The translations under genes and the position numbers were made by a program. A stretch of 14,216 nt of DNA from Acidobacteriaceae bacterium. Lineage in GTDB: Bacteria; Acidobacteriota; Terriglobia; Terriglobales; Acidobacteriaceae. How positions within the stretch are numbered: the stretch's first letter is position 1; every line of letters begins with the position of its first letter. Under the pieces are notes generated by a model that saw nothing but the letters and a program-made list of their open reading frames with translations, had not been told where the DNA came from and searched no databases. This document shows positions 1-7,417 of the stretch, in pieces. The stretch spans positions 11,805-26,020 of the forward strand of contig PLKU01000159.1 in assembly GCA_003140705.1 (NCBI GenBank), in the 5' to 3' direction.

Positions 1-39
1 CCGGCCGCACCCGAAATACTCAAGCCGGTTCCGCAGTAA
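1..39 (+). CDS. 3' end of an unidentified gene (partial)
   Basis: Reading from base 1 in frame 1 gives the tail PAAPEILKPVPQ and then TAA at 37-39. Only twelve residues are visible, so no function can be assigned. Support is indirect: a strong hairpin followed by a T-rich run starts 22 bases after the stop, as expected just downstream of a plus-strand gene, and the next gene is convergent. A proline-rich tail is a common way for a protein to end but is not diagnostic. Another plus-strand frame is also open here, so the call is tentative. Confidence 0.35.
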   Translation, partial: PAAPEILKPVPQ

Positions 40-61
40 CTTCGATTCATACCGGTTCCAC

Positions 62-122
62 CACAAGAGCCTCCGCGCCTGCGGGGGCTCTTGTGCCTCT
101 GCAGGCGCCAGTTTTACTTTTT
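62..122 (+). terminator. Hairpin plus T-rich tract, with two competing stems
   Basis: Bases 62-76 pair with 81-95: ten perfect pairs, one T-G wobble and four more pairs around the loop GCCT. A second stem, 75-82 (GCGCCTGC) with 101-108 (GCAGGCGC), uses part of the same bases and is followed three bases later by TTTT and TTTTT runs at 112-122. The element lies between a probable plus-strand gene end (39) and the convergent murJ end (271), so termination is the natural reading. The T-rich side suits plus-strand transcription; the first stem could also act on the minus strand. Bases 123-270 hold nothing I recognise. Confidence 0.6.
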
Positions 123-270
123 CCCAGGAAAGCAGCCAAAACACAACCCACCGAGCCGAAGACGATGAGAGGGGGGATGGCAATCGGCTCAGAATCAAGA
201 ACCTGTCCATGCATCAAACATTTAAGATTCAACCAGATAGAGACGCTCAACCGCGACTAACTTCGACCGC

Positions 271-1917
271 TTATCTCCATCCCAGCCGCTTCATCATCAC
301 CCTCGGCAGTGCAGATCCGGTCTTTTCAAGTACCCGCTTTGCGATCGTGATCCAAACTGCGGTTCCCACCACAAGCAATCCCAGGTCTGTCCATCGAATT
401 TGGCCCGCCAAATGTGCGTTACCTGGATAGCCCAACATTCTCTCCAGGCCCCAAAGAACTGCCGCGACTCCGATGCCGCTAGACAACGCTGCCACCAGGC
501 ATCGGCCCAACTCCCGGTATTCAAGGCTCGCTAAAGACACCATGCGCCGCTGGTGAAGCAACAAAGCGATCGTCAAAGTTTGCAGTGCGATCCCAATGTC
601 CGAAGCAAAGGCCAGGCCCATCGCGCCATGCCAGCGGTAGAGCCCGTAATAAATGGGCAGCGAAACCACCGTCACAATCGTCCCCGCTGCCATGGGCACC
701 AGCGTGTTGCCGGCAGCGTAAAACGCCCGCGCATAAATCGCCTGCGCGGACCACAGAAACATCGAAACCGAGAAGACCGCGAAGTATGCGGCACACTCCC
801 GCGCATCCGCGGCTGAAAAGCGTCCCCCCAGAAACAGCAATTCAACCAGCGGCACCGCCAAGGCCACCATGCCGGAAGCCGCCAGGAATCCCAGAGCCGC
901 CACCCGCGAAACGGAATCTGCAACTCCCGTAGCGAATTCAAACTGGCGCTTCTGCGACCACATGCTGGCGAAAAATGGCATCGTAGCCGCTCCCGCCGCC
1001 TGCGCCAACATGGCCATGGGCGCGGCAAAAAGTTGCTTGGCATAACTCATTAGCGACACCGCACCGCTTGTCCCCGAAGCAAAGTGCCCGATGATCCAGC
1101 TATCAGCCGTCACCAGCGAGACGCCTACCATAAGCGGAAGCGACAACCGCACCCACTCGCGCAGCCCTTTGTCGTGCCAATCCAGAATCGGGCGGTAATG
1201 CGTACCTGCCCGCTTCGCGAAAATCCAATTCAAGAGGAACGGCCCAAGAAAAGCCCCCGCCACCGTGCCTATGGCCAGCGAGGAGACACCGATCCGCTGC
1301 ACCAACAGCGCGCCACCTACAATGGTGCCCAGCCCATAGATCAGCGGCGCCACCGCCTGCACGCTGAACTGTTTCCGCACCAACAGAACCGCGCCAAATA
1401 CCCCACCGGCAAAGAAACACAACTGCGCCGGCAGCAGTATCCGCGTCAGGCGCACGCACAACGCCGCCTTCTGCGCATTGAATCCCGGAAACCACCAATG
1501 GATGTACCACGGAGCAAATATCTCTGCCAGCACAATGGCTCCGCCCAGCACCAGGTACATGGTCGTCAGAATCACTGACAGCGACCGCTCGCCCTCTACC
1601 TCGCGCCCCGTTTCGCGATACCGCGTAAGAATGGTGACAAAGGTGATCGATGCTGCGCCGCCCACAAGAAAGTACGAAATCATGTCTGGCAGGTAGAATG
1701 CGCCGTTCAGCGCATCCGCCTCCATACCCCGCCCGAAAAGCCAGACGATGTACTTCACCCGCGCCAGGCCGATGATTCGCGATAGAAACGTCGATGCCAT
1801 CAGCAGAATGGTCGCCGTAAACGCGGTATGCGCGTGCGATGGGCGCAGCATTCCCAGTGCGCGAGACCACCTCGAGCTCGAGGTGACTGGGGTTTCAGTT
1901 GGTTGTGTGCCTGCCAT
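271..1917 (-). CDS. murJ: MurJ/MviN-family lipid-linked oligosaccharide flippase (MurJ-like)
   Basis: This is an integral inner-membrane protein of 548 residues with about 14 hydrophobic helices, slightly longer than the roughly 510 of E. coli MurJ. Known family role: flipping lipid II to the periplasmic face for peptidoglycan synthesis. The family signature lies after a polar N-terminus of about 30 residues: SRIIGLAR (46-53), then GRGMEADA with the conserved Asp68, and later SYAKQLFAAP (291-300). Two of the arginines known to line the E. coli cavity are kept (Arg47, Arg53), but the RR of the RRxFAEG segment is Ser81-Tyr82 and the Arg of YADRL is Gln295. The ATG at 1917 is chosen because longer forms run into the divergent protease gene. 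No convincing Shine-Dalgarno sequence precedes it; a TAGAAT hexamer (1931-1926) ends eight bases upstream, so transcription may begin almost at the start codon. A MurJ paralogue with another lipid-linked substrate is possible. Confidence 0.85.
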   Translation of the reverse strand: MAGTQPTETPVTSSSRWSRALGMLRPSHAHTAFTATILLMASTFLSRIIGLARVKYIVWLFGRGMEADALNGAFYLPDMISYFLVGGAASITFVTILTRYRETGREVEGERSLSVILTTMYLVLGGAIVLAEIFAPWYIHWWFPGFNAQKAALCVRLTRILLPAQLCFFAGGVFGAVLLVRKQFSVQAVAPLIYGLGTIVGGALLVQRIGVSSLAIGTVAGAFLGPFLLNWIFAKRAGTHYRPILDWHDKGLREWVRLSLPLMVGVSLVTADSWIIGHFASGTSGAVSLMSYAKQLFAAPMAMLAQAAGAATMPFFASMWSQKRQFEFATGVADSVSRVAALGFLAASGMVALAVPLVELLFLGGRFSAADARECAAYFAVFSVSMFLWSAQAIYARAFYAAGNTLVPMAAGTIVTVVSLPIYYGLYRWHGAMGLAFASDIGIALQTLTIALLLHQRRMVSLASLEYRELGRCLVAALSSGIGVAAVLWGLERMLGYPGNAHLAGQIRWTDLGLLVVGTAVWITIAKRVLEKTGSALPRVMMKRLGWR

Positions 1918-1945
1918 TGGACTTGATTCTACTGGGGCCGCGGCC

Positions 1946-1987
1946 GAACAGGATGCCTCCTCGCGAAGTATCCTGTTCTCAGGAGGC
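1946..1987 (+). promoter_or_regulatory. Overlapping inverted repeats covering the RBS of the prolyl oligopeptidase gene
   Basis: Two perfect inverted repeats interleave. GAACAGGAT (1946-1954) matches ATCCTGTTC (1970-1978), nine pairs. GCCTCCT (1955-1961) matches AGGAGGC (1981-1987), seven pairs, and this right arm is the Shine-Dalgarno sequence itself (AGGAGG at 1981-1986, seven bases before ATG 1994). In RNA the second stem would hide the RBS and the first would leave it free. Both together would make an H-type pseudoknot, but only two bases would have to span a nine-pair stem, so mutually exclusive folds are more likely. The nine-base arms could instead be a DNA operator shared with divergent murJ. 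Confidence 0.5.
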
Positions 1988-1993
1988 TCTCGC

Positions 1994-4141
1994 ATGGTGC
2001 GGACCCTTGCACTGGGATTGGCGGTCTGGCTAGCCTTTGGCGCAACAACCGTTGCCCAGACCATTCACGGGCGCGAGGGCATCACATTGCCACCCCCTCC
2101 CGCCGTCGATGCCATATCTGTCGCCGACGACTACTTCGGCACGAAGATCCCAGACAGCTATCGATGGCTTGAAGACGCCCGAAGCTTAGAAACCCGAGCT
2201 TTCATCGATGCGCAGAATGCATATACCATCCGCTACATGAAGCAGGCCCGCATTCACTCGCAAATCGCCGACGACCTTGACGAGTTGGAGAATGTATCGG
2301 AGGGCCGTATCCCCCTGGAGCGCGCAGACAACTACTTTTTCCGCAAGCGCCTCGCGGGCGAGCAGCAGTTCTCTATCTACGTGCGCAGAAACTGGACCGG
2401 TCAACCTGGAACCTCGAAGGATGAGCGGCTCATTGACCCTGCCAAGCTTGGCCGCGATCCCAACACTTCAGTCTCTTTGGAAGATGTCTCCCGGGATGGG
2501 ACACTGCTGGCGTATGGGGTGCAGGAAGGCGGAGCAGACGAAGCCAGCATCCACATCTTCAATGTCAAAACCGGCAAGGCCCTTGAAGATGAACTGCCCA
2601 CAGCTCGCTATTTTGGAGTGAACTTTGCGGCTGACGGGGCCAGTTTGTATTACGCCCGCAATAACAAGCAAGGGACGCTCCTGTATCAGCATGCGCTAGG
2701 CACACGCGTCTCCCGTGACAGCCTGTTGTTTGGCCACGAGTTTCGCGGAGAGGAACTGACCGGCGACGATCTCTTTTCGGGCGTGGTCACTGACGATGGA
2801 CGCTACCTCGTCGTAACCATCAGGCGCGGCGTCCCCGCCCGGCGTGTGGACATCGTCTATCGCGATCTCACCAAGCCGGGATCGCCGTTTGAAGTCTTGG
2901 TCTGGGGAATCGACTCACGATTCAATGCGATCTATGCGCGTGGCGGGTGGTACGTAAAGACGGACTACAAGTCACCCAAGGGAAGAATTCTCAAAGCCGA
3001 CCCCGGCATCATGCCTGATGTCTGGAAGACGATCGTCGCCGAGGGCCCGGATGTAATCAACGATTGGTCCATTGTGGGCGGCAAAATCTATGTCAGCCGC
3101 CTCAAAGACGTAAAAACAGAAACCACTGCGTACACGTTGGATGGGAAGCCCGCTGGAAGAATTGACTCCAACGGCATTGGTTCCTCATCGGGAGTCGTGG
3201 GCCGGACGACGGATCGTTACGGCTTCTACAATTTTCAGTCGTTCATTGTGCCGCCAACCATCTACCGTATCGATACGCTGACTGGAAAGCGCGATATCTT
3301 TTTTCAGACAAAGACCCCGTTCGACTCAAACCAATATGAGCTGACCCAGGCTTTTTACAAGTCCAAGGATGGCACCGAGATCCCCATATTCATCGCTGGG
3401 AAGAAAGGGCTGAAGCGCGACGGCACGGAACGCCTGCTCATGACCGGATACGGCGGATTCAATGTGGATATGGAGCCTTACTGGAGCCCGTCCACCGCAT
3501 GGTGGCTTGAGCAGGGAGGATGGTTTGCAATGCCCAACCTCCGCGGCGGCGGCGAGTATGGCGAGCGGTGGCACGAGCAGGGGATGTTCGACAAGAAGCA
3601 AAATGTCTTCGACGACTTCTTCGCCGCCGCAGAATATCTGATCGCCAACAAGTACACATCGCCGGCGCACTTTGCCGTTGAAGGAGCATCGAACGGTGGA
3701 CTACTCATGGGTGCATCCATCATCCAGCGGCCTGAGCTGTTTTCAGCCGTTCTCTGCGAGTACCCGCTGCTCGACATGCTCCGCTACCAAAAATTCCTTG
3801 TCGGCTCCTACTGGACGACGGAATATGGCTCCTCCGACAACGAAAAACAGTTCTTCTATCTTCTTAAATATTCGCCCTACCAAAACGTCAAATCCGGCAC
3901 AGCCTATCCCGCTGTGATGTTCTTCACTGGCGACAGCGATACGCGTGTGGATCCGCTTCATGCACGCAAAATGACCGCCCTGCTGCAGTCTGCCTCTTCC
4001 AGCGGACGCCCCGTCCTGCTGCACTATAGCCAGGCAGGCGGCCACAATGGAGGCCTGGCCGTGGACCAGCAAATGCAGGACGATGCCGACTTCCTCAGTT
4101 TTCTTTGGACTGAAACTGCTCAGCCGCGCCCTGGCAAGTAA
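1994..4141 (+). CDS. Secreted prolyl oligopeptidase (S9A family serine peptidase)
   Basis: This 715-residue protein has the usual length for prolyl oligopeptidase, which cuts short peptides after proline. A signal peptide (MVRTLALGLAVWLAFGATTVAQ) suggests a periplasmic location, unlike the cytosolic animal enzyme. The N-terminal part carries PDSYRWLEDARS, typical of the family, followed by the region that forms a seven-bladed propeller gating the active site. The C-terminal alpha/beta hydrolase domain has TGYGGF (Tyr486 fits the oxyanion tyrosine), RGGGEYGERWH, the nucleophile motif GASNGG with Ser566, the acid Asp649 in GDSDTRV, and His684 in AGGHNGG. The triad is complete, so activity is expected. 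The ATG at 1994 is chosen over a longer frame because it follows a perfect AGGAGG by seven bases and opens the signal peptide. The gene is divergent from murJ; the leader hairpins described separately may regulate translation. No clear terminator follows. Confidence 0.95.
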   Translation: MVRTLALGLAVWLAFGATTVAQTIHGREGITLPPPPAVDAISVADDYFGTKIPDSYRWLEDARSLETRAFIDAQNAYTIRYMKQARIHSQIADDLDELENVSEGRIPLERADNYFFRKRLAGEQQFSIYVRRNWTGQPGTSKDERLIDPAKLGRDPNTSVSLEDVSRDGTLLAYGVQEGGADEASIHIFNVKTGKALEDELPTARYFGVNFAADGASLYYARNNKQGTLLYQHALGTRVSRDSLLFGHEFRGEELTGDDLFSGVVTDDGRYLVVTIRRGVPARRVDIVYRDLTKPGSPFEVLVWGIDSRFNAIYARGGWYVKTDYKSPKGRILKADPGIMPDVWKTIVAEGPDVINDWSIVGGKIYVSRLKDVKTETTAYTLDGKPAGRIDSNGIGSSSGVVGRTTDRYGFYNFQSFIVPPTIYRIDTLTGKRDIFFQTKTPFDSNQYELTQAFYKSKDGTEIPIFIAGKKGLKRDGTERLLMTGYGGFNVDMEPYWSPSTAWWLEQGGWFAMPNLRGGGEYGERWHEQGMFDKKQNVFDDFFAAAEYLIANKYTSPAHFAVEGASNGGLLMGASIIQRPELFSAVLCEYPLLDMLRYQKFLVGSYWTTEYGSSDNEKQFFYLLKYSPYQNVKSGTAYPAVMFFTGDSDTRVDPLHARKMTALLQSASSSGRPVLLHYSQAGGHNGGLAVDQQMQDDADFLSFLWTETAQPRPGK

Positions 4142-4425
4142 CGCTTTGCAGATGTTGACGAAGTAATCCTGCACGCCACCCGCGCAACCTGATGCCTGCG
4201 CTCCTGCACGTTTGAACCAGAGTCCCTGCGCGCCTTGGCCAAAGACACACTGGCTCAATTGCGTGCGGCCCCGCCCCAAGACAGAAGGGCTCCAGGAAAG
4301 ACGGTCCGGCGTTCATCATTTCGGCGGTGGGAACAAGCCTTGACCCGCATGCACGCCAGCCGGCGCACCGTCCACGCACGAGTATGCAGCCAGGTTTCAG
4401 ATTTAAGTCGGCCACTCAAAACTAA
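4142..4425. other. Convergent intergenic region, no recognisable gene
   Basis: These 284 bases lie between the stop of the prolyl oligopeptidase gene and the end of the interrupted membrane gene on the other strand. Open frames cross it on both strands, but none has a convincing start, RBS or recognisable domain. I found small imperfect hairpins (for example around 4233-4259) but no stem followed by a T-run, so termination of the protease transcript is not explained by a visible intrinsic terminator. Confidence 0.5.
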
Positions 4426-4833
4426 CTACGCATGGTCACCGCTCCGCTTCCCGCTTTGCTTCATCATCACCGCTATCTGCATGGCAACAGGAACGATCAT
4501 CACCTGGGCGATCTCCTTCGCTTCTTGTATGGCGAAGGGAGCGGCCCAGGTGTCTAACGCATCTTCCAATTGAAAATCGGGCAGGTAAATGAATAAGGCA
4601 ATAGAAATCGATAGCAGCTATAGAGGTATGGTTGCCCATCGCCGAGGCACAAGTGCAATCAAAGCGCACGGAAAAATAAACATCGGCTGCGTGTAGCGAA
4701 TAAACATCATCAAACTGTGCGCTTCGGGCTTGTAGGTATATCCATATGTAATCGCCCCCAGGGGGGACAGCCATAAGCCGTAGAGCACAACGACAACGAT
4801 CATCAACCAGGCTACTTCCCTGCGAAGCTGCAT
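4426..4833 (-). pseudogene. Small four-helix membrane protein gene interrupted by an in-frame amber codon
   Basis: From ATG 4833, preceded by a GAAGGAAG RBS, the frame encodes 71 residues, meets TAG at 4620-4618, then continues open for 63 more codons to TAG at 4428-4426. The first part has two hydrophobic helices (AWLMIVVVVLYGLWL and MFIRYTQPMFIFPCALIALV). The amber falls inside a third, between ATIPL and LLSISIALFIYLPDF, and a fourth follows (IAQVMIVPVAMQIAVMM). Charges obey the positive-inside rule across the stop: RR at the N-terminus, PRRW before helix 3, an acidic outside loop (DFQLEDALD) after it, and KQSGKRS at the end. This suggests one ancestral protein of about 135 residues broken by a single nonsense change. 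A sequencing error, or a genuine 71-residue product, remains possible. The gene starts 35 bases after rlmI and is probably co-transcribed with it. I do not recognise the family. Confidence 0.6.
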
Positions 4834-4868
4834 CGCGCTTCTTCCTTCGAACCTGCGTCGCCCCGACT

Positions 4869-6350
4869 TCAGTCCACTTGCAGAACAAGACATTTCAAAT
4901 ACTCGGTCTCGGGCAGGTTCAGCACCACCGGATGATCCGCAGCAGCGCCTCGGCGTTCCAGCAATCGTACGCGCCGCGAAGCATCAGCGGCTGCAGACGC
5001 CACGCTGTCCTTCAGTTCCGTCCACCCCACATGATGCGAACAGGAGCAAGTCACCAACAGGCCGCCAGGCCGCATCATCTTCAGCGCTCGCAGATTCAGC
5101 TCTTTGTATCCGCGCATGGCACCCTCAACAGCCCTCTGAGTCTTCGCGAAAGCAGGAGGGTCAAGAACGATGGCATCGAACGTCTCACCCGAATCCGACC
5201 AATCCCGCAGAATCTGAAACGCGTCGGCCTCCACCCAGTCCACCTGTGCACAGAGACGGGCACGATTGGCGAGAAGATTCCGTTCCGCCACCTCCAGCGA
5301 GGCTCGCGAAGCATCAATCCCTGTCACCTGCTGGCAGACCTGGGCCAAGTGCAGCGCAAAGCCCCCCTGGTAGCAGCAAACATCCAATGCCCGGCCCACA
5401 GTACCAAGCTTCCGCGCCCACTCCTGGGCTGCGGCATAGTTGGCTCTCTGGTCAAGGAACGCGCCGGTCTTCTGCCCCGAGTTGGCATCGAAATTGAACT
5501 CCAGCCCATTCAGCAGGAATTGAGTGTCCGTTCCTAATGACGCCGAGGCTTTCAGAAACAGGGGTTCGGAACTGGGCGCCGCCAGCCCTTCCAACTCGCG
5601 CATCCGCGGATCGGGCCGCTCCACAATGGCCGCTGGTGTCAGCTCTTCGCGGAGCACCCGCACGCAGGTTTCCCGCACGGCAGCAGAGTCCAATCCCTTT
5701 GTCAGGAGCTGAAGAATGATCAGGTCGGCGTATTTGTCCGCCACCAACCCAGGCAACTCGTCAGCCTCGCTGAAACACAATCGGCAGGCGTTTGTATCGG
5801 AGTTCAAGTAAGGCTTGCGTCGTTCAATTGCTCTCTTCAGCCTGCCGGCAAGCAATGTCAGCCACTTCGCCTCATCAATCGCCTCACGAGAAACCAGCCG
5901 AAGCGCAATCTGTGATGACGGACTATAAAGCGCCGTGCCAAGCAACAAGCCTCGGCTGTCAGCCACTGGCAGCAGCGCCGGAGGCACCGCCAAACCCGTT
6001 TCCGGCAATTCAAGCAATTCAATATCCGAAGCGTAGACCCACAAATACCCACTGCGTAGTCGATCAGCGGCACGTCGGCTGACAAGTGCGCCACGACCTT
6101 GGCGCGCACCCGAGCGCCCTGGTCCGGCGCGTTCAGAGCCCGTCCGCTCCAATCCAGCTCGTTTTAACCCTCCCATATCCGCTCCAGGACCGTTACCTTC
6201 CGTGGACACATTTTGCTTCGATTTTCGAAATCCAGGGCGTTGTCTCGCCGGAGGCTTTTCCTGATCACGCGCAAAAAGCGCCGCAGGTCGTTGCAACCCG
6301 GGCGCTTTTTGCTTTTTATCGAACTGGGGGGTGCGCGGCTTGGTCATCAT
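4869..6350 (-). CDS. rlmI: RlmI-like 23S rRNA (cytosine-C5) methyltransferase
   Basis: The protein is a class I SAM-dependent methyltransferase of the RlmI type; E. coli RlmI makes m5C1962 in 23S rRNA. Visible order in the 493-residue form: a basic, low-complexity N-terminus (1-87), a PUA-like RNA-binding domain (about 88-155), the family motif SGQKTGAFLDQR (291-302), SAM motif I LDVCCYQGGF (322-331), GIDAS (344-348), motif IV LDPPAFAK (396-403), TCSCSHH with Cys435 and Cys437 (434-440), and the closing HPVVLNLPETEYLKC. E. coli RlmI is near 396 residues, so the first 60-85 residues are extra. Two starts are credible: ATG 6350 (or the adjacent ATG 6347) just after AAAGGAG, and ATG 6176 (435 residues) after GGAG with a five-base gap. 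I report the longer one, but a terminator-like repeat at 6271-6312 lies in the disputed part. It follows the cytochrome gene by 55 bases on the same strand, probably as an operon. Confidence 0.88.
   Translation of the reverse strand: MMTKPRTPQFDKKQKAPGLQRPAALFARDQEKPPARQRPGFRKSKQNVSTEGNGPGADMGGLKRAGLERTGSERAGPGRSGARQGRGALVSRRAADRLRSGYLWVYASDIELLELPETGLAVPPALLPVADSRGLLLGTALYSPSSQIALRLVSREAIDEAKWLTLLAGRLKRAIERRKPYLNSDTNACRLCFSEADELPGLVADKYADLIILQLLTKGLDSAAVRETCVRVLREELTPAAIVERPDPRMRELEGLAAPSSEPLFLKASASLGTDTQFLLNGLEFNFDANSGQKTGAFLDQRANYAAAQEWARKLGTVGRALDVCCYQGGFALHLAQVCQQVTGIDASRASLEVAERNLLANRARLCAQVDWVEADAFQILRDWSDSGETFDAIVLDPPAFAKTQRAVEGAMRGYKELNLRALKMMRPGGLLVTCSCSHHVGWTELKDSVASAAADASRRVRLLERRGAAADHPVVLNLPETEYLKCLVLQVD
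6271..6312. repeat. Perfect 12-bp inverted repeat inside the 5' end of rlmI
   Basis: GCAAAAAGCGCC (6271-6282) and GGCGCTTTTTGC (6301-6312) are exact reverse complements separated by 18 bases. Read on the plus strand, the GC-rich arm is followed by TTTTTGCTTTTT, the form of an intrinsic terminator; on the minus strand it is followed by TTTTTGCGCG. It lies inside the low-complexity N-terminal extension of the longer rlmI frame, where it encodes KKQKAP and AALFAR. If rlmI really starts at 6176 it would be a leader hairpin instead. Confidence 0.6.
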
Positions 6351-6405
6351 GCTCCTTTAGGGGTATTGTGGCGCCCCTGGCCGGGAGCAATTGGGCCGCC
6401 GGCCC

Positions 6406-6834
6406 TTATCTTGTCTGAATGCTGTCCAGGTAACGGCTCAAATTGCTGATTCTGAGCACCCTTTCCTGGTCATTGGACATGTCCATCTTACCAAGGATCG
6501 GCCCCCAGATCGGCATTTCGATAGAGCCGTGCGACGGAATCTCCGCGCCAAACTCCAGCATGGTCACGACCCGGGTGTCCGGGAACTTCCCGTGGTTGCT
6601 CTTTCTCAGGATTGTCAGGTCGGTTGGCGGCGTCCTAAGTGCTGAAGCAACAGGACCTTTACCCCTGCCGTCCACACCGTGACACGGCGCGCAATACCCT
6701 ACATACATCTGCTTGCCGTTGCTGGGCGCGGTCTTACCTACTTGGAGAATGACCTTTGAACTGGATTGGTCTGCATGACCCGTGCCTGCCGCTAAAGCCG
6801 CGACAATGGCTGTAATCAGGAGTGGTTTCAACAT
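6406..6834 (-). CDS. Secreted mono-heme cytochrome c
   Basis: This 142-residue protein has a signal peptide (MLKPLLITAIVAALAAGTGHA) and one heme-binding motif, CAPCH, with Cys48, Cys51 and axial His52. The likely second axial ligand is Met107 in the segment SIEMPIWGP. Size and motif spacing fit a class I cytochrome c domain, which shuttles one electron in the periplasm. The partner is not shown by the sequence: no oxidase, dehydrogenase or cytochrome-maturation gene lies nearby. The ATG at 6834 follows GAGGAAG by two bases, a close but usable spacing, and is required for the signal peptide. It is the first gene of a minus-strand cluster with rlmI and the interrupted membrane gene. The 588-bp region upstream presumably holds its promoter. 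A GGGCC/GGCCC hairpin with a three-base loop (6389-6401) follows the stop but lacks a T-run, so read-through into rlmI is expected. Confidence 0.93.
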   Translation of the reverse strand: MLKPLLITAIVAALAAGTGHADQSSSKVILQVGKTAPSNGKQMYVGYCAPCHGVDGRGKGPVASALRTPPTDLTILRKSNHGKFPDTRVVTMLEFGAEIPSHGSIEMPIWGPILGKMDMSNDQERVLRISNLSRYLDSIQTR

Positions 6835-7057
6835 AACTTCCTCGGTTCTGGACCGCGAGGTCGTTCTCCAATTGACGTGCCGTTTCTCTCTCTGTGCAGG
6901 GGGACATTCTTAAGAAATAAGTCACTCCGCAACCGCGATTTCCAGGCATGGACATTGGAGAATCGCTCTAGTCCGAAGGGGACTTTACTCCCCTTCTGGA
7001 GTAACCTGGATGTGACGGCCAGCACACCACGCATAGGGTTTCAGCACCAACGTACCT

Positions 7058-7073
7058 ATAGCCGAACGGCTAT
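7058..7073. repeat. Palindrome ATAGCCGAACGGCTAT, possible operator
   Basis: Seven perfect pairs (ATAGCCG and CGGCTAT) flank a two-base centre, AA. The tight dyad, with no T-run on either side, looks more like a protein-binding operator than a terminator. It lies about 225 bases upstream of the cytochrome c start and 350 bases upstream of rel. I cannot name a regulator. Confidence 0.4.
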
Positions 7074-7411
7074 GATCCTGCAACATAGTTGAGTATTTCA
7101 AGCCAAAGTATTTGTCTTACTTCAATGTAAGTAACCAAGATAGATTCTCATTACATGCGACCTCAATCAACAAACCATCTCATAGCTTCCAGGTACGATT
7201 CCGCACTTAGAAACATTGGACGTTCTTAATAATCCGCTCGTGCGCAAAATTCACCGGATGAATGAACCCGGAAAATGCGCTTGATTTCATAAGCCCCAGA
7301 CCGGAAATCTCCATCCCTCGTTTCTCTGCAACTTCTTCTCGGGCAAGGTCTCTGGCTCGCCGCGCCAGCTTTCGCTCCCGGCAGTTTCATGCGCGTTCAA
7401 ACGGTGCGGCC

Positions 7412-7417
7412 TATAAT
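7412..7417 (+). promoter_or_regulatory. -10 box of rel, predicted leaderless transcript
   Basis: A consensus TATAAT ends only five bases before the ATG at 7423. With usual -10 to start-site spacing, transcription would begin at or next to the A of the start codon. There is no Shine-Dalgarno sequence before the ATG beyond a weak GAAG, and TGA at 7417-7419 closes the frame just upstream, so the start cannot move 5'. No good -35 element is visible at 17 bases. Confidence 0.55.

Noticed and set aside
47..250. Minus-strand frame of 67 codons with a hydrophobic stretch
   Set aside because: It starts with TTG without a good RBS and runs straight through the strong hairpin at 62-95, so its C-terminus would be made of terminator sequence.
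2..430. Long open frame on the plus strand from the window edge
   Set aside because: It has no domain-like sequence, crosses the terminator and then overlaps the 3' end of murJ in antisense; GC-rich DNA often keeps such frames open.
1084..1578. 164-codon plus-strand frame opposite murJ
   Set aside because: The His/Arg/Gln-rich translation is typical of an antisense shadow of membrane helices.
1946..1978. GAAC...GTTC arms as a LexA (SOS) box
   Set aside because: The half-sites are 25 bases apart, whereas the GAAC-type LexA box has about four bases between them.
1918..1995. Longer murJ form starting at ATG 1995 with an AAGGG upstream
   Set aside because: Its start would share CATG (1993-1996) with the divergent protease start and put each promoter inside the other gene; the added residues are low-complexity.
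4514..4539. Hairpin CCTTCGC / GCGAAGG as a terminator
   Set aside because: There is no T-run on either side and it lies in the open continuation of the membrane gene, where coding sequence explains it.
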